Shown: positions 60,702 to 64,000 of the stretch, in pieces
Position numbering within the stretch: position 1 is the first letter of the stretch
Layout: each line of letters starts with the position of its first letter
NCBI RefSeq assembly: GCF_015070375.1
Contig: NZ_JADCLL010000001.1
Span: 870,501 to 934,500, forward strand
From: Nocardioides kribbensis
Lineage (GTDB): Bacteria > Actinomycetota > Actinomycetes > Propionibacteriales > Nocardioidaceae
Direction: 5' to 3'
Length of the DNA: 64,000 nt
Program-made: the position numbers and the translations under genes
Notes under the pieces: model-generated
The model's input: only the letters and a program-made list of their open reading frames with translations
The model's database searches: none
Told to the model about the DNA's origin: nothing

Positions 60702-62290
60702 TCCCACTCGATGGTGCCCGGGGGCTTGGAGGTGATGTCGACCGTGACCCGGTTGACCTCCTCGACCTCGTTGGTGATGCGCGTGGAGATCCGCTCCATG
60801 ACCTCGTACGGCAGGCGCGCCCAGTCGGCCGTCATGGCGTCCTCGGAGGTGACCGGCCGCAGCACGACCGGGTGGCCGTAGGTGCGGCCGTCGCCCTGGA
60901 CGCCGACGGAGCGCACGTCGGCGAGCAGCACGACGGGCATCTGCCAGATGTCGCGGTCGAGGCCGGCGGCGGTCATCTCCTCGCGGGCGATGGCGTCGGC
61001 CTGGCGCAGCAGGTCGAGGCGGGCGCGGGTGACCTCGCCGATGATGCGGATGCCCAGGCCGGGCCCGGGGAAGGGCTGGCGCCAGACGATCTCGGGGGGC
61101 AGGCCGAGCTGCTCGCCGACCAGGCGCACCTCGTCCTTGAACAGCGTGCGCAGCGGCTCGACGAGCTCGAACTCGAGGTCGTCGGGCAGTCCGCCCACGT
61201 TGTGGTGGCTCTTGATGTTGGAGGCGCCGGCGCCGCCGCCGGACTCCACGACGTCGGGGTAGAGCGTGCCCTGCACGAGGAAGGCGACGGTCTCACCGGT
61301 CTCCTTCACCGCCTCGCCCAGCACCTCGGCCTCGGCGGCCTCGAAGACGCGGATGAACTCGCGGCCGATGACCTTGCGCTTCTCCTCGGGGTCGGTGACG
61401 CCGGCGAGGGCGTCGAGGAAGCGCTGCTCGGCGTCGACGACCTTGAGGTCGACGCCGGTGGCGGCGACGAAGTCGCGCTCGACCTGCTCGGTCTCGCCCT
61501 GGCGCATGAGGCCGTGGTCGACGTAGACGCAGGTCAGCCGGTCGCCGATCGCGCGCTGCACGATCGCGGCGGCCACGGCGGAGTCGACGCCGCCGGAGAG
61601 CCCGCAGATCGCGTGGCCGCGCTCGCCGATCTGCGCGCGGATCGACTCGATCTGCTCCTCGACGATGTTGACCATGGTCCAGGTCTGGCGGCAGCCGGCG
61701 ATGTCGACGAGGAAGTGCTCGAGCACCTGCTGGCCGTGCTCGGTGTGGAGCACCTCCGGGTGCCACTGCACGCCGGCGAAGCCGGCGTCGACGTTCTCGA
61801 AGGCCGCCACCGGCGTCGTCGCGGTGGAGGCCAGCACCGAGAAGCCGGCGGGGGCGGCGGTGACGGAGTCGCCGTGCGACATCCACACGGTGTGCTCGGC
61901 GGGCACGTCGGCCAGCAGCGTGCCGGGCTCGGCGACCGAGACGGCGGTGCGGCCGTACTCCCGGGCGCCGGTGCGCGCAACCTCGCCGCCCAGGCCGGAG
62001 GCCATGAGCTGGAAGCCGTAGCACATCCCGAAGACCGGGACGCCGGCCTCGAACAGCGAGGCGTCGATGCTCGGTGCGCCCTCGGCGTAGACCGAGGAGG
62101 GCCCGCCGGAGAGGATGATCGCCTTCGGCCGGCGCGCGAGCATCTCGGCCACCGGCACGTGGTGCGGCACGATCTCGGAGTAGACCCGCGCCTCGCGGAC
62201 GCGGCGGGCGATCAGCTGGGCGTACTGCGCGCCGAAGTCGACCACCAGCACGAGGTCGTGGTCGGGCAGCCCGGGCGTCTCGTCACTCAT
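60698..62290 (-). CDS. guaA: GMP synthase (glutamine-hydrolysing)
   Basis: Converts XMP to GMP. 530 residues: class I glutamine amidotransferase with nucleophile Cys in [11 protein letters not shown] (near residue 89) and His/Glu in [13 protein letters not shown] pyrophosphatase P-loop [13 protein letters not shown] near 229; and the C-terminal dimerisation domain ending [10 protein letters not shown]. Start ATG at 62290. The stop overlaps the start of the secreted propeller/RTX-like gene by four bases, an unexpected coupling. Confidence 0.98.
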   Translation of the reverse strand: MSDETPGLPDHDLVLVVDFGAQYAQLIARRVREARVYSEIVPHHVPVAEMLARRPKAIILSGGPSSVYAEGAPSIDASLFEAGVPVFGMCYGFQLMASGLGGEVARTGAREYGRTAVSVAEPGTLLADVPAEHTVWMSHGDSVTAAPAGFSVLASTATTPVAAFENVDAGFAGVQWHPEVLHTEHGQQVLEHFLVDIAGCRQTWTMVNIVEEQIESIRAQIGERGHAICGLSGGVDSAVAAAIVQRAIGDRLTCVYVDHGLMRQGETEQVERDFVAATGVDLKVVDAEQRFLDALAGVTDPEEKRKVIGREFIRVFEAAEAEVLGEAVKETGETVAFLVQGTLYPDVVESGGGAGASNIKSHHNVGGLPDDLEFELVEPLRTLFKDEVRLVGEQLGLPPEIVWRQPFPGPGLGIRIIGEVTRARLDLLRQADAIAREEMTAAGLDRDIWQMPVVLLADVRSVGVQGDGRTYGHPVVLRPVTSEDAMTADWARLPYEVMERISTRITNEVEEVNRVTVDITSKPPGTIEWE

Positions 62291-62373
62291 GGACCCAGCC
62301 TATCGAGGCCCGGCACCGTGCCGTCGCGCCGGTCTCGGCCCCGGACGAGCGTGCGCAGGAGGGGGAAATGCAC

Positions 62374-62411
62374 CAGGGCCCGGCCGGGGAGGGAGGGTTG
62401 GCCGGGCCCTG
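62374..62411 (-). terminator. Hairpin with G-rich loop after the GMC oxidoreductase gene
   Basis: CAGGGCCCGGCC (62374-62385) pairs perfectly with GGCCGGGCCCTG (62400-62411). The 14-base loop is GGGGAGGGAGGGTT on the plus strand. It lies about 160 bases after the GMC stop and 84 bases before guaA. The rest of 62291-62569 shows no gene. Confidence 0.6.
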
Positions 62412-62569
62412 ATCGTCCACGCCTCTGTTGGACAGCGCCTGGACCACTGACCCGGCCTTGGGAGGGAGCATGACTGCCGGGTCTGCTCACCTCAACGAGC
62501 CCCCCGAGGCCGGGTTACGGGGCTGACAGGACTTCCTGCCAGAACCGCGCGCGGTCTAGACAGGCACCC

Positions 62570-64000
62570 TCAGCTGACCCCCACGATCGGCAGCCGCAGC
62601 GCCGCCGGCGCCTGCGGAGGTACGGCGGGCGAGCGCGGCTCGACCGGGGCGACGCGCTCGTAGCCGGCCCCCAGGGGCGGGCGGCGGTCGGCCTCGCCCT
62701 TGTTGGGCCACAGCGCCATCGCGCGCTCGGCCTGGGCGGTGATCGTCAGCGACGGGTTGACCCCGAGGTTGGCGCTGATCGCCGACCCGTCGGCGACGTG
62801 GAGGCCGGGGTGGCCGTAGACGCGCTGGTAGGGGTCGACGACGCCGGTCTCGCTGCTCTCGCCGATGGCGCAGCCCCCGATGAAGTGGGCGGTGAGCGGC
62901 ATGTTGAACGGCTCGCCGATGTTGCCGCCGGCAGTGCCGCCGAGCACGCCGGCGATGCGGCGCACGGCCTCGTTGGCCACCGGGATCCAGGTCGGGTTGG
63001 GCGCCCCGTGACCCTGGCGCGAGGTCATCCGCCAGCGCCCGGTGAGCCGGTCGCGCTTGCCGTAGGTGGTGATGGAGTTGTCGAGGCTCTGCATCACCAG
63101 CGCGATGACGGTGCGCTCCGACCAGTGGCGCAGGTCGTAGAGCTCGAGGAGCTTGGCCTTCTCGGTCCACATCGCCTTGAGCCAGGTGCGCCAGCGCGGG
63201 CCCTCGCCGTCGCCGTCGGTGAGGACGGTCTGCATCATCGCCATGGTGTTGAAGCCCTTGCCGTAGCGGCACGGCTCGATGTGGGTGTGCTCGTCGGGGT
63301 GCCAGCTGGAGGTGATGGCGACGCCGTAGGAGTAGTCGGTCGGGTCGGAGGCCGGCGCGATCGCGCCGAGGATCGACTCGGAGTTGGTGCGCGAGAGGTA
63401 GCCGAGCCGGTCCGACAGGCCCGGGAGGTGGCCCTCGTCCTTCATCCGGTGCAGCAGCTTCTGGGTGCCGAGCGAGGCGGCGGCGAAGACGACGTGCTCG
63501 GCGGTCAGGGTGCGGGTCGTGCGGGCGGTCGCGCGCTTGGCCTTGGTGTACTTGACCGCGACGTCGTAGCCGCCGCCGTCGCGGGGGCTGACCCGGGTCA
63601 CCGTGGTCAGCGGCATGACCCGCGCGCCCTTCTTCTCCGCGAGGTAGAGGTAGTTCTTGACCAGGGTGTTCTTGGCGTTGTGGCGGCAGCCCGACATGCA
63701 CTCGCCGCAGTTGAGGCAGGCGTTGCGGTCGGGGCCCTCGCCCCCGAAGAACGGGTCGGCGACCTTCTCCCCCGGCTCCTGGCCGGGGCCGCCGAAGAAG
63801 ACCCCCACCGGCGTCGGGTGGAAGGTGTCGGCCACGCCCATGTCGCCGGCGACCTTCTCCATGACCTCGTCGGCCGGGGTGCGCACGGGGTTCTCGACCA
63901 CGCCGAGCATCCGCTTGGCCTGGTCGTAGTAGGGGGCGAGCTCCTCGCGCCAGTCGGTGATCGAGGCCCACTGCGGGTCGGCGTAGAACTGCTCGAGGGG
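62570..64000 (-). CDS. GMC oxidoreductase, ChoD/cholesterol-oxidase-like (partial, 5' end outside window)
   Basis: At least 476 residues visible; the N-terminal FAD-binding Rossmann motif lies beyond base 64000. The family hallmark for this subgroup is the Cys cluster CLNCGECMSGC near the start of the visible part, followed by AKNTLVKNYLYLAE. The GMC C-terminal signature HFIGGCAIGESSETGVVDPY and VADGSAISANLGVNPSLTITA is complete. Mycobacterial ChoD lies near guaB genes in the same way, which supports orthology. Substrate may be a sterol or other alcohol; cholesterol oxidase activity should not be assumed. The open frame runs to the window edge without a start. Confidence 0.88.
   Translation of the reverse strand, partial: PLEQFYADPQWASITDWREELAPYYDQAKRMLGVVENPVRTPADEVMEKVAGDMGVADTFHPTPVGVFFGGPGQEPGEKVADPFFGGEGPDRNACLNCGECMSGCRHNAKNTLVKNYLYLAEKKGARVMPLTTVTRVSPRDGGGYDVAVKYTKAKRATARTTRTLTAEHVVFAAASLGTQKLLHRMKDEGHLPGLSDRLGYLSRTNSESILGAIAPASDPTDYSYGVAITSSWHPDEHTHIEPCRYGKGFNTMAMMQTVLTDGDGEGPRWRTWLKAMWTEKAKLLELYDLRHWSERTVIALVMQSLDNSITTYGKRDRLTGRWRMTSRQGHGAPNPTWIPVANEAVRRIAGVLGGTAGGNIGEPFNMPLTAHFIGGCAIGESSETGVVDPYQRVYGHPGLHVADGSAISANLGVNPSLTITAQAERAMALWPNKGEADRRPPLGAGYERVAPVEPRSPAVPPQAPAALRLPIVGVS

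Overview
The window is 64 kb of very GC-rich, densely packed bacterial chromosome. Gene content and order point to an actinomycete, most likely in or near the Nocardioidaceae. The signs are coenzyme F420 genes (FbiC, F420:NADP reductase, an LLM-class oxidoreductase), a monomeric NADP isocitrate dehydrogenase, a one-subunit SdhC, the order DUF6350/perM-purN-purH, folD next to DUF3017, and a pcrA/M23/sucCD neighbourhood like that of Streptomyces and mycobacteria. The family placement is inferred from recalled gene content and no search was run. No phage, insertion sequence, CRISPR array, tRNA or rRNA was seen.

Region by region. 1-4.4 kb: methylmalonyl-CoA mutase operon mutA-mutB-meaB (minus; meaB cut by the window edge). 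4.5-9.3 kb: a GT4 glycosyltransferase, then sdhCAB with a strong terminator. 9.3-15.2 kb: SCO4848-like membrane protein, YihY/BrkB protein, 2H phosphoesterase and trpS (minus); a double GNAT protein (plus); an MFS exporter and a small lipoprotein (minus). 15.3-21.2 kb: a 1,201-residue fused ABC exporter and monomeric icd. 21.4-24.4 kb: aquaporin with a long Q/G-rich tail, a lipoprotein, and malate dehydrogenase. 24.5-30.8 kb (minus): perM, purN, a ZTP riboswitch, purH, an MFS protein, folD, DUF3017. 31-34.9 kb (plus): a sigma-factor-like protein fused to a membrane anchor and extracellular domain, followed by a separate ECF sigma gene overlapping a separate membrane sensor-like gene. 34.9-41.1 kb: sucCD, an M23 endopeptidase and pcrA. 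41.1-46.0 kb: small membrane protein, universal stress protein, APC permease, glycerophosphodiesterase, YbaK-like deacylase, F420:NADP reductase. 46.1-53.1 kb (plus): acyltransferase/SGNH protein, LLM oxidoreductase, FbiC, MscS channel. 53.1-58.3 kb: sugar ABC importer facing a ROK regulator, then DUF5709. 58.5-64 kb (minus): secreted propeller/RTX-like protein, guaA, and a GMC oxidoreductase cut by the edge.

Functionally the first 37 kb gathers much of the lower TCA cycle: propionate-derived methylmalonyl-CoA to succinyl-CoA (mutAB), succinate (sucCD), fumarate (sdhCAB) and malate to oxaloacetate (mdh), plus isocitrate oxidation (icd). A purine/one-carbon block sits inside it, with a riboswitch before purH.

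The observations most worth following are the fused versus split sigma/sensor pair, the ZTP riboswitch whose adjoining hairpin covers the purH ribosome-binding site, overlapping palindromes before icd that share a CTTG-N4-CAAG core with two palindromes before the ROK/sugar-transport pair, an ABC exporter with one degenerate ATP site, and a repeated TANNNT-N6/7-start-codon pattern implying leaderless transcripts, in which an upstream TAG stop is twice part of the -10 element.
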